Below are positions 47,100 through 64,000 of a stretch of 64,000 nucleotides of DNA, in pieces. A program made the translations under genes and the position numbers. Origin of the DNA: Muricea muricata (lineage: Eukaryota; Cnidaria; Anthozoa; Malacalcyonacea; Plexauridae); the NCBI GenBank assembly GCA_963855995.1, contig OY979717.1, positions 22,904,746 through 22,968,745 of the forward strand, written 5' to 3'. Below the pieces are notes generated by a model. The model had not been told where the DNA came from, ran no database searches, and worked only from the letters and a program-made list of their open reading frames with translations. The stretch's first letter is position 1; each line of letters begins with the position of its first letter.

Positions 47100-47563
47100 A
47101 AGCTAAGAAGCGTCTCTCCCACAAATAATATACACATATCTCTGGAAGCACGTGGGCGTTTCTTTGTGGCAAGGTGGCTCTACTTCAGGTGATACTTCGG
47201 TAGAAGTTGGGCCTTTGCCCTTTACAGCTAGTTCTTTCGCCCTTTTCTCCTTTCTCTGTTGTCTGCGGATCTTCCCTTCATCACAAAATGTCTTCCAGCA
47301 TTTCATATGATGGAACCATTCTAAATTAATGCTGTCAGGATTCTTCTCCATGTACGAAGTGACAGATCCGTCATCGATGTTCTCATACGATTTTTAGCTA
47401 TTTCAGCTTGTTGACAATTAAGTTTGGCCCATTTGGACCTACACTCAAGACATTTCTTAAGCCTTTGGCGTGTAACTTTGCCATGATTATTTTGCATAAC
47501 CCAGTTTAGCTGATGTGCGCATGCGTATTTGTCACCAAAACAATGGCGGTTCGAATATTTCAA
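47100..47563 (-). pseudogene. 5' part of the TA-element gene, zinc-finger-like
   Basis: The minus strand starts inside the right inverted repeat with KYSNRHCFGDKYACAHQLNW, then KKCLECRSKWAKLNCQQAEI. It changes frame and continues NPDSINLEWFHHMKCWKTFC and a basic RRQQRKEKRAKE stretch. The CxxC...HxxxC spacing suggests a zinc-binding, probably DNA-binding, N-terminus such as transposases carry. Frame breaks near 47350 mean it is not intact unless an intron lies there. Confidence 0.6.
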
Positions 47564-47931
47564 AGCGCGAAATTAACAAACTTTGGAGGGAATTTTTTCC
47601 CAATTGTGCACCTGTTTCGCTTGGGGAGCAGCGGATTCTAATAAAGTGAGGTTTTATCTATCCATTCGTGTGGAAATTATGTAGTTCCACGAGGGGTGCA
47701 ACGGAATGCGTTTTCTAAGCATCTTTTGGACGCTCATCCTACGGCCTATTTTACTTGCCTAATTGCATTACCCCACTTTAGCATTCTGTAATAAAAAGTT
47801 TAATTTCTGTTGATATATAATCCCTATAATCCTATATACTATCCTTAATTAATGTCTATTTGTCAACTTTCCAACAATAGAAATAACTTTTAATACAACG
47901 TTTCGACTATCTTGTGGTATACAGAATATGG

Positions 47932-48335
47932 AATATAAAAAAAAGAGGGTCTGATAGAAAATATCTATTTTGCTTATCATTTATACGGATATATTCACGC
48001 ATTCACGGCGCAAATTCTCCTTGCTGTGTTGCGAGTTGTTAAGTTGTTTATCGAGCATTTGTCCGTTTTCTTAGATATGGTTAATGTAAAACATAATATA
48101 GAACTTTAGACGGTATTATATGTAGTATAAAACAGATAGGTCAAGGAAAAGTGAGGTTTTTTGCCTGTAAAATGAAGCGCGCTAATTAATATTCTCGTGG
48201 TTGTTTTTATCAGGAAAAATTTATATTTTTTGAGTCCGATTTTGGGTCCAATTTTGAGTCCAATTTTGGGTCCAATTTTGAGTCCAATTTTGAGTACAAT
48301 TTTGGGTCCAGTCCAGATCCAGTCCATGTTTTGTA
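47932..48335. repeat. Right member of the ~390-bp inverted pair
   Basis: Inverted partner of 32925-33312, including the TTTTGGGTCCAATTTTGAGT minisatellite and ending with the complement of TACAAAACATGGACTGGA. Confidence 0.9.
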
Positions 48336-48546
48336 CTGTGCCTCTTGGGCACCGGTCCAACTCACTTTGACCTGTCCATGTAGGACCTCACCACCGAACG
48401 TCTGCACCTTATCACACCGAACATTGTTCAGTGGAAGTTAAGTCATGACTGCACTGATTGCATTAAGAAAAAAGAAAAAAAAATATTCTAGTATTTGCGT
48501 TTTGGCTTTTCCTCTCAGCTTGGCGCTCTCATTACCGGTCGCTTTC

Positions 48547-48606
48547 AATCTCGTTCCCCGAGCCTGCGATCCTCTTGTCGAGGAACGAGAGGCTCTGGGA
48601 TAATCC
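48547..48606. repeat. 60-bp inverted repeat, left
   Basis: AATCTCGTTCCCCGAGCCTG through GAGGCTCTGGGATAATCC pairs perfectly with 50926-50985. It is itself partly self-complementary (TCGTTCC and GGAACGA). The pair encloses the P2X7-C-like gene. It may be the ends of one 2.4-kb element or two solo MITE copies. Confidence 0.85.
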
Positions 48607-48919
48607 ATCTCATAGTCGCTTCTGATTGGCCGTTGGAATAGAATGGAATGTAACAATCGAGCACATTTTAAACAAGATGTCTATACATGAACTCAAAAAT
48701 TCATATTCATTTTTTTTACTAAAACGATAGTTTGGTGGCCAAAATACAATAGAAAAGTTGTTTTAACCAAAACCGTTGAATAACTTCTGAGATACAACGG
48801 TTTAAAGTTTGAATTTTAAGGGAAAAATTTCTCGGGAACTGGGGACGAATTTAATGCTACGATGACGTATGCAAATGGACACACTGCGCACGCAAGCATA
48901 CAAACAATAATAATATAAT

Positions 48920-49443
48920 ATGGCTACGGCGCGAGCTATGGAAAGTGATTGCTCTAGCGATGGCGAAATTCTCGAACAATTTTCTGTGATCGAGCCGTAC
49001 ATTGATGAGCCACTTGCTGAAAGTGGCGATGAATTAGAAGAAAATGAAACAGACGACGAGGATGGCCTATCGTCTGCGACACTAGCGGAGAGGTACGACA
49101 AAGACGTGCCAGTTAGCACATGGTAAGTCACGCAACAAATTAGTTGATTAAAATAGGAGGAATTCTTACTCAAACGACTTAATAAATTTCACAAAATAGG
49201 TGCACATGTGGAAGTTGTGATGATTCCCATCTCACAAGCGCAAGAGAATTCCGTTGCTGCAAGGAAATTCTAGAGTGCCAAAGTAAATATACTTTTGAGG
49301 GAAAAGATGCAGCGTGCATTGTCGACGACTGGGACTTTCTGCCAATGGTACACAGAACTGTCCTCAAAAATGTTGGACCATTATTGACGACGAAAGAAGG
49401 AAAGAAGTATAAACATAAGAAGAGTCAAAGTGAAAACGAGTAA
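48920..49443 (+). CDS. Stand-alone P2X7 C-terminal (ballast)-like protein, two exons
   Basis: Exon 1 48920-49122 (donor ATG|GTAAGT) and exon 2 49200-49443 (acceptor AAAATAG|G) join in phase 2 to give 447 nt, 148 residues plus stop. Residues 1-65 are strongly acidic. Exon 2 encodes WCTCGSCDD, then EFRCCKEILEC, then CIVDDWDFLPMVHRTVLKNV. The W-C-x-C-x2-C...CC-x-E pattern followed by C...D...F...VL is the cytoplasmic ballast domain of P2X7 receptors, which binds zinc and guanine nucleotide in the mammalian structure. Here it stands without the ion channel, a form that I recall being common in invertebrates. AATAAA lies near 49674. The gene is enclosed by a 60-bp inverted repeat pair, so capture by a mobile element is possible. 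Confidence 0.82.
49123..49199 (+). other. Intron of the P2X7-C-like gene
   Basis: 77-bp GT-AG intron with consensus donor GTAAGT and acceptor ACAAAATAG. Removing it joins TG to G to form the conserved Trp codon. Confidence 0.82.
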
Positions 49444-49937
49444 GCACTTTTAAGTTATAGACATGTTGACTGTCGCTCACGCGATATCTCATGCTGTTCA
49501 TGTTGTAGACTTTGTAGCAATTGCTTTAGTGAAATAGTATGATCAAGTTTTATCTGTCACATGAAGTCTTCATGTCACATGAAGAACTTTTACTTTTAAA
49601 AATCTCATAGATTATCTCATATGTTTATATCAACTGAAATATAATCACTAGTTTGTAAAACTTAAAAGTTGAAATAAATATTTTTTAAACCTATACTGCA
49701 TTTCTTCATTTATACGCGCTGTGCTTGGGATCGCACTAGGAACCAAATTTGTACTGTTCACGTGCTGATCACGCGCTATGACCCCAAACCAATGTGCATG
49801 AGCTGTTCACGTGCTATGACGTCAATTCTATGTGCATGTGCTGTTCACGTGCTGACTACGCGCGGTGACGTCATTCAACAGTATCCTTATGACATTTCGC
49901 GGGAAAATAACTGCTGACGTCATTTGGCGGGAAATTT

Positions 49938-49966
49938 CCGCTGGATGGGGGGGGGGGTAATCTACT
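49938..49966. repeat. Relic terminus of a Polinton-like element
   Basis: CCGCTGGATGG, then a G run, then TAATCTACT, parallels the right end of the large element at 41755-41777 (CCGCTGGATGG, G run, TTACCTACT). No matching left end or duplication is visible, so it is a solo end. Confidence 0.6.
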
Positions 49967-49999
49967 TATACCACTGTCCAGCAATATAAACTACTGTAT

Positions 50000-51962
50000 A
50001 TAACTGCCCCATTGTGCATTTGAGAAGCAAGAAATAGAATTGTTATGCAATTTTTCCATGAACAGATCCATAGCTTCTCCTGGAAAAATTGAAAATATCA
50101 AGAATTTAACAATTAAATCACAAGCTTGAGATTTCTTCGAGGTGATTTGCAATAGTACACTAGTAGGATTCTACTAATAATAATTATATACTAGAATAAC
50201 CACGATTTGATTTCAGTAATTTTTTTTCAAATATCCACATTTCAATAATAATACAGGTTGCCTGGTTTTACTCACATTATCTACAGAAAATTGTGGAAAT
50301 AAGCAAGGCTATAGGAAATTGCCATGCATTCATTGGAAGGGACATTCAGACTAATTGACATAAACCTCTCAGTCTATTTTGCCGGACGTATTGTCTATTG
50401 CTATAGTATTAATACGTGTAATTGTAATAACATTCCAGTTTCTTTATTAAAATGGTCTTTAAAAACAGATAATATTTACATGTATATCTAAGTGATTCTT
50501 ACCATTCGACTTTCACAAAATGAGCTTCACTAATCACGATAGCTTTAAACCAAACTGGTAAGTTTTTGACCTTAAATTCTTTTGAAAACCCGGTCGTGCT
50601 TTGCTTTTCAGTTGGCCTTGATAAAAATAATGACATCCATGATCCATGTATTGCGCTTCGTGATCGGGATTTCTTCGATATAAACAACTACAGTTTTATC
50701 AACGCCGGATTCTGCTCTTTGAACTGAAATTTTGTTAACCTAGCTAGCGCTCTGGCGCTTTGGTTAACTCGTTATGAACAAAATCAAAAGAAAAATAAAA
50801 GAATTATTCATATATTTTCTTCGAAAAATCAAAATAAAATCTATATAATAATAGTATTTATTTATTTTTCTATCAGTAACGCATGCGCAGTTTTATCAAT
50901 GCCAAGATTTCTGGCTTCCGGTTACGGATTATCCCAGAGCCTCTCGTTCCTCGACAAGAGGATCGCAGGCTCGGGGAACGAGATTGGGTCGCTTTAGGCT
51001 ATCATAGGTCGTGCCCAGACTGCGCGCGGATCCTATGATATTAACCTTGGTTATTACATAACCTCATTTGCTGCAACTTCCGCGTTTCTGAATGCGTTAT
51101 TTAATACAAGTGAATATTCTACTTTCTGCTTCTTTGTTATGTTGATCGGTGAACATACTTGCGAGCTAAAATCCACAAGAATGCAGACTATGAAGTTGAG
51201 AAAATAGTGCTTGCACGACAATTTTTTAACTGATCGCAATTGATCCTAATTTTACTGAATGGATGAGTAAATAATCTTCTGTACGTACGATTACTTAAGC
51301 CACACTGTGACAAAGTGGGTCAATAATCATTGTGGTGTTTATTTGACAAGCTAACTGTACAGACATTACTCAATATGACACACAACCGCATATGTAATTC
51401 TACATTAATTTTACAACTGTCTTAAAAGACCAAACTTTGTCTCACACACTTATGCCATTAATCAATAATCAGTAAATCAATAATCCATTAAAGAACACAC
51501 CATATTACGCACTGTAATTAAATTTTTTTAAGTTTCTTGTGTTTTTAATCAGTTCTTGATAAATTCGCTTTAGAATGAGCTTCGTACGAAATTACTGTCG
51601 AATTGTTTTTCAAGTGTATGAAATGAAATGTTTGCGATTTTCCGGGAATCAAATTGAACATTCGTATCTTAAGTCACTTTGAATTACTCCATATATTTAG
51701 ATGATCTTTCATGCTTATGTGATGTTACATTTAATCAGAGTTTGTAGTATGCAACATTAATTAATTAGCCCAAATTAATTAGTTTAATAAAAAAACAAAG
51801 GAAACAAAAGGCCAAAACAATGAAAAACAAAGAGCAATGTTACAAATTTGGCCAGTAATTGTTCACGAGCACTACCAACCCTGTATATTCCGTGCACACG
51901 ACAATAATGTGTGAGGCAATAAAACATATAATTATGCACTAATTAACTGTATTTATTCATAA
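50000..51962. other. Stretch without recognised gene
   Basis: Besides the 60-bp inverted repeat at 50926-50985, I see only short frames (50499-50687, 51054-51239, -) with no recognised domain. Confidence 0.4.
50926..50985. repeat. 60-bp inverted repeat, right
   Basis: Perfect inverted partner of 48547-48606. Confidence 0.85.
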
Positions 51963-53464
51963 TTACTTTTTACCCCCAAGTTGGACGATGAGAGCAGAAT
52001 CCAAATAGATCTTATCTACATCGACATCATGCATCTCATTACCAACCCATGAACTGTGACCCTCGTTGTTGCGAACGAGCTTGCTCTCATCAGGCTTCCC
52101 GTAAATTTCAATGAAAGGAATACCAACACGCCACTTGCGAAGGTCTCGCTATAGATTTAGATTTCGCCGTGTTGAGAAACGATCAGACCACTCTGGTAGC
52201 AACAGGCTGCCAGATTCGGAGAAAGGTGCAAATTCATATATTTCATGGGTTTCTTCATACTCACTATCTTCTGGAAACACTAGTGTTGTCATAAATCTGG
52301 ATAGAGTAGTTTTAAGATGGCATTTCCAACCTTTATCAGTTAAGTAATCGAACAAACTTTTGTCTTCGCCTTTAGGCATGTTTGGTTCCAGACCTGGCAA
52401 GGTGTACTTGTGCTTCAAGAGAAATCCAACTTAGTCTGGGATTGTGGAACCAAGTCGATCCGGAAGATTATGTAGCGCACAATCTACTTTAGCAAGAGAC
52501 TGACGTAGTTCGCACTTTGCGCTGATTTCAAAATGTTCTTCTATTTCTCTTTTTTGAGGGCTGAAATAAGCTTGCTTCAAACTTCTCTCTTCGCATAAAA
52601 TACTGTATGTAATGGTAAGTCGAAAGCCTTCAGGAATTGGTCTGACTTCATGAATACAGTCTCCATAGAACGCGGCCCATTGAAACACACTAGAATCATT
52701 CGAGAGTTTTGAAAAGTCAAATACATGTTCATGACCATCATGGCTAATGACTAATTCCCCTCCTTTATGAGGCGAAGGCAAACATACAATAAGCGTTCCT
52801 ATCATATTGTCATGCGAGGGAGTGTCGACGTGTGGCTTGAAAAATCCATCTTTGCTATAAATACCCAATTTGTTTCTTTTCAGGCAAATTCTTCTTCCTG
52901 GGGCAAGTTCTTCTTCTATATGGCGATTAATTGAAAATTTCCCAGGTAATGCATCTGATTGTATGAACCTATCGTTTGTGATTTTATTTACCCATACGTA
53001 GCCAAAGTCAAATCTATCCGTCTCTATCTCATCGGCTAAACGAACTTCAGGATCGAAGACTGTTTTCATTTCCTTTAGATCTCCGAATCACGAGGGATTA
53101 CTGAATTTCAAAAGCTCCTCGGAAAGGATATTGTTGAGCAAAAATTCCTTCCATTCTTCGCCTTCTTCTGAATCTGCATTATGGGTTTGACTTTCAAGAG
53201 AAAATCCTCGAGATCTTCATCTTGTAGACGTACATTCCCTCCACAACAAAACACAGAATTAGAAAAGGCATGCTCCAGGCGGTCTATAAGTGGTTCGAAG
53301 TTTTTCACATCATTTCGAAAATAGTACCATTGCCGAATGTGATGACTGTTGACGACATAGCGTATTGGACGATTGCGCAGTGAATTCTGCACCGATAAAT
53401 TGTACATATGCGGTGCTTGATTTGCTTGTTCTCGTTGATCACGTTTAGCGAACACTTGGGCCAT
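51963..53464 (-). pseudogene. 2OG-Fe(II) oxygenase (prolyl-hydroxylase-like) pseudogene
   Basis: From ATG 53464 the minus strand encodes an intronless ~500-codon protein. The catalytic core has PHVDT (iron-binding H-x-D), NMIGTLIVCLPSPHKGGELV, AAFYGDCIHEVRPI (distal His) and GFRLTITYS (2OG-binding Arg). The C-terminus ends DKIYLDSALIVQLGGKK. Stand-alone oxygenases of this type occur widely in fungi and marine invertebrates. The frame shifts once near 53190, and three in-frame stops interrupt it: TGA at 53090-53088, TAA at 52433-52431 and TAG near 52150. Clear coding similarity continues past each, so these are disabling mutations. Flanking sequence shows no poly(A) tract or target duplication that would prove a retrocopy. 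Confidence 0.85.
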
Positions 53465-54367
53465 TTTTTGACTAGCAATTCTGCCCGTCAATTATAAAAT
53501 TATTACCATATAAAACGTGGCTAGTTTATCTTCAATATGTGCTAGCTGCTGGAACTTGATCCTCGTTTCAAAGGTTTGAATGTCATTCTGCCACTTATGG
53601 TGTGCTTATCCATATATGGTAATGGTCGCGAGTATTTATTCCAGGAATAACATTTTTCTTCCAGGAAAAGGCTAAAGAAAAATTCCGCGTAAATTTGTTA
53701 TTATTCTGCCTCTGGTGTTTAATAGCCTAACACTGTATGCTGTTTTGCCGAGTTCCTGGGAAAAATTCAGTACAGCTCACCTACTACAGCAAACTGAGCA
53801 AAGCTACGCATCGTTTTAACGAGCAGTATCACCTGAGTAATGTGATTTTATATCACCATAATTCAAATTAGCTTGATTACAAATTTATCCACAATACTTC
53901 CACGGTCAAGACAACACTATGAAAGCAAACATATTTCAATTCAGTCTCAATTCAAAATAGTGGATAGAATAAAATGTTATGTTGCCATAGTGACAACGGG
54001 GTCCAAGCTTAGCGGTCAAATGAAAGCAGCTTACTATAAGGCTTTAATTTTGGACGATTTGTCTCTGTAGTCGAAAACCGACTTATGCCTGGCGTATTAT
54101 TTATCAATGTTTAATGTTAACCTCGGAATTTGTGTGACCTGTCTTCCTTTATGTGAGTCGAGTATTTGACGTATCGGTTAATAGTGTAATACCCATTTGA
54201 GCATACGCCAATCACCATTCGCCACGGTTTATTCATTCGCAAGTGCCTGACACGACTCCTGACTGACCAATCAATCGCTTTGTTTCAGAAAATAAATAAT
54301 ATTGCAAACTCTTTATGAGCCGCCTGTTGGCGGTCGCACGAACAGGCTTCGTTTTGTGTCTATTCTT

Positions 54368-61786
<7,419 letters not shown>

Positions 61787-63347
61787 AGGTGATTTATCAG
61801 TTATATTAGTTAGGTTGAAGCTGGCTCCGCTTTAAAATATCTTTCGTGTTCAGATTTGTTGCTGAATCAGTGACATATTTCAAGATTCACTATTACTGCT
61901 CTTTTTGACCTGAAGTTGAAGAGACCTGGTTGTTCTCAAATATTGTTAGATAAGTCTGACACACAAGGATTTTAACTCAAGTGCTTGAATAAGCCGAACG
62001 GAGCCATCTTCAACCTAAAACTAGAAATAGATTGAGAAAAAGATTAGACTAGCATTAAAAAAGAAACAAAAAACAAAAAAAAAACAACTTAGATGAATTA
62101 GGGGAAAACGATATGCGTAAAAGATTTTGTCAGTTACAATGAAAACTAACAATAGAAACCACTAATAGGTTTTCAAACTATTGCGCCTGAAGGAATGGAA
62201 ATCAGTAACATTAAGCGGGATTAAACCGTTGAGAGAAAAAAAAATAAACGAAGAATTAATGTCGGAGGATGACCGATAAAGATAATAGCATTTAAGTATT
62301 GACAATGGTTTCAATGTAAACCGAGATGTCAAAAATTGACTCGTCCTAAGAAACCGTTAAAAAGCACGAGAGAAATAAATTGATAAACGAAGAAAACTTC
62401 GAAAAACAAAGAAGTTAAAATATGCGATAAAATGAAAATTGATGAGAATGTCATCATAAATTGACAAAAATTAATATACTTCAGAAGTTTTGAAGTGTAG
62501 GTAAAGAGAGAAAAATGTGTATAATATTGCACAAAATGATGTCATTGTGACAGGTTATTAAAAGTTGCAATTACCAATTAAAGAAGAGAATAAAACGAAT
62601 TAATTGTGCAACAAGAAGTACATAAAAATGGAAGTTGCAAATGCAACTATGATTAACACATGCTCACGCGTGCAGAAAGTGTGCGGCGCGTAGACAAATA
62701 AAGAGTGTTTAAGTAATTCCCAATTAAAATGACATTTAACTGTCAAAATACGTTAAAAAACAAAGAAATAAATGTGGGATAAATATCCCCCAAAATGAAC
62801 AATTATAGTAATTTTGCCAAACGGTAAAAAAAGTTAAGGTATGATTAAAATTCAATTCAAGATGTGAATTGATAGTAATGCATGTGATACGATACACATG
62901 TCATAATATTGATGATGTTACTATTGAGTAATTAATATGGATGAACAATTAAATATGAATTGTTTGTAAAAGCGAACAGGATGCAATCGAACTTATCGAA
63001 GCTACACAGACCAATATAAAAAATGTGAATATTTTTGTGCAAAATAGTGTTTGTGAATACTGAATACGAGTAATATACTTGTGTCAATGATTGCAAAGTA
63101 AACAAGTGAATATTTACTAAACTAGTACAACCAAAGAAAGTTGTACGTACTAAATGAGTCAAAGTGTAAAAGATGGGTGTTTATTGCTGCATGAGTCAAA
63201 TGTAAAATATGCCAGCATTTTAACACGTCAATAAACTTTTTTCTTTTCTTGTGCGTATGTGCTCTTTAAATTTACAGTAATTTTTTTATTTATTTAATCA
63301 CTCTCTTTTCGTTTCAGCGCAATTTTGAGTTCCTCACGCGTTTCCAA
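61787..63347. other. Stretch without recognised gene
   Basis: DED 3' UTR followed by AT-rich sequence. I see no exon, bounded repeat or RNA gene. Confidence 0.4.
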
Positions 63348-63644
63348 GTGTTTCTATAACTCGATAGGAACACGGAAAAAATGTCTTCTATTTCCTTTTT
63401 TAAATAGCCTTTTGAAAGTTACAATCGTTTTAATTACATTTTTTCAACTATTCTTCCAATTTTTGTTCGTGCAAAATAATAAAAAAATTCAGCCAATTTT
63501 TCAGCCACTTTTTACAATCAATTCACAAAAATTAAAAGTAACATACTTTACTTGCCAAATTCGAGACGAAATTCAGTAAAATCAAATGTCTTCTTCCTGT
63601 CTGGTGTTTAAATGTCTCGTGTTTCCATAGGATTATAGAAACAC
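63348..63644. mobile_element. Short element with ~28-bp inverted ends
   Basis: GTGTTTCTATAACTCGATAG with GGAACACGG at the left pairs with CGTGTTTCCATAGGATTATAGAAACAC at the right. The AT-rich interior has no recognisable gene. Confidence 0.75.
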
Positions 63645-64000
63645 GTTTTTTTAGCTTTCCACTAATCAGCGCCTTTGTTCTCAAAATGTTATTAGTTATG
63701 TTATTTAATATGTTTAAAATTTAATATATTAGACATCATCACCCAAGTCTTACACCGTACATATCTATACGTTTAGTAATAATGCCAAAGTCATGTCATG
63801 GCCTCCTATTTTTTCACAATTGGGCAGTAGTATTTGGAGAATGCGTGGTTCGAAAACCTAAAACGTGCAGTTCAAAAAATTGAGTTTTGAATCTAAGTGC
63901 TATAACATTCATAATAATATACAAGGAAATAATTCTCGACTGTACAAGATTGGTCAATTTCAGTGCAGTTAATAATTTCTAGTACAACAGGCGGTGGTCA
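63645..64000. other. Stretch without recognised gene
   Basis: Nothing recognised up to the window edge. Confidence 0.4.

Larger units (their letters stand above)
41978..47746. mobile_element. TA-flanked DNA element with ~230-bp inverted repeats
   Basis: Ends GGCCGTAGGATGAGCGTCC and its complement, flanked by TA (41976-41977, 47747-47748). The inverted repeats (41978-42200 and 47518-47746) are about 90% identical. The right one contains the first codons of a minus-strand gene whose remaining pieces are at 47100-47563 and 43158-43975. The middle is occupied by a TTAA-flanked insertion (43988-46974), and a MITE lies at 42445-42697. Superfamily unknown. Confidence 0.8.

Overview
The window is animal DNA, most likely from a cnidarian and probably an anthozoan. 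The evidence is AT-rich sequence, spliced genes with GT-AG introns, and a domain set typical of early-branching animals: frizzled-type CRD, GAPR-1-like CAP, P2X7 C-terminal 'ballast' domain and death effector domain (DED). The transposon fauna also fits (DIRS, BEL/Pao, LINE, hAT, mariner, foldback and Polinton-like elements). No bacterial operons, rRNA, tRNA or CRISPR arrays were seen. The phylum is an inference from domains, not proven.

Host genes are few. A frizzled-CRD exon lies at 4953-5470 (-), with a decayed second copy at 21603-21978. A five-exon gene at 23264-27142 (-) encodes a 319-residue protein with two CAP domains in tandem; every intron is phase 1. A two-exon gene at 48920-49443 (+) encodes a 148-residue stand-alone P2X7-C-like protein. 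A 2OG-Fe(II) oxygenase pseudogene (51963-53464, -) has one frameshift and three in-frame stops. A three-exon gene at 54368-61786 (+) encodes a 293-residue DED protein with a C-terminal membrane anchor. For the CAP, P2X7-C and DED genes the exon phases agree and the summed coding length is an exact number of codons.

The rest is mostly layered mobile DNA. From 1.6 to 5 kb there is a hAT MITE inside an older repeat, a foldback element carrying a broken DDE-integrase gene, and a TA-flanked element. From 8.5 to 17.4 kb there are direct repeats, a second TA-flanked element with palindromic subterminal arrays, a BEL/Pao pol fossil and a palindromic mariner-type MITE. From 17.35 to 20.95 kb lies a DIRS retrotransposon (minus strand: RT, RNase H, tyrosine recombinase), split by a foldback element whose arms are 22-bp tandem arrays and which is flanked by a 9-bp duplication.

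The most striking object is at 34032-41777. It is a 7.75-kb element with ~3.0-kb near-identical inverted arms, termini AGTAGGTAACC and a perfect 6-bp target duplication (CACTCC). These are Polinton/Maverick hallmarks, but the element is too small to carry the usual polymerase, integrase and capsid genes. It holds three compact intronless minus-strand genes instead. Next to it is a TA-flanked 5.8-kb element (41978-47746) with ~230-bp inverted repeats that encode the start of its own gene; it is interrupted by a TTAA-flanked 3-kb element (43988-46974). A ~390-bp inverted pair (32925-33312 and 47932-48335) brackets the whole complex. The second intron of the DED gene is filled with (TA)n tracts, palindromes and another foldback element.
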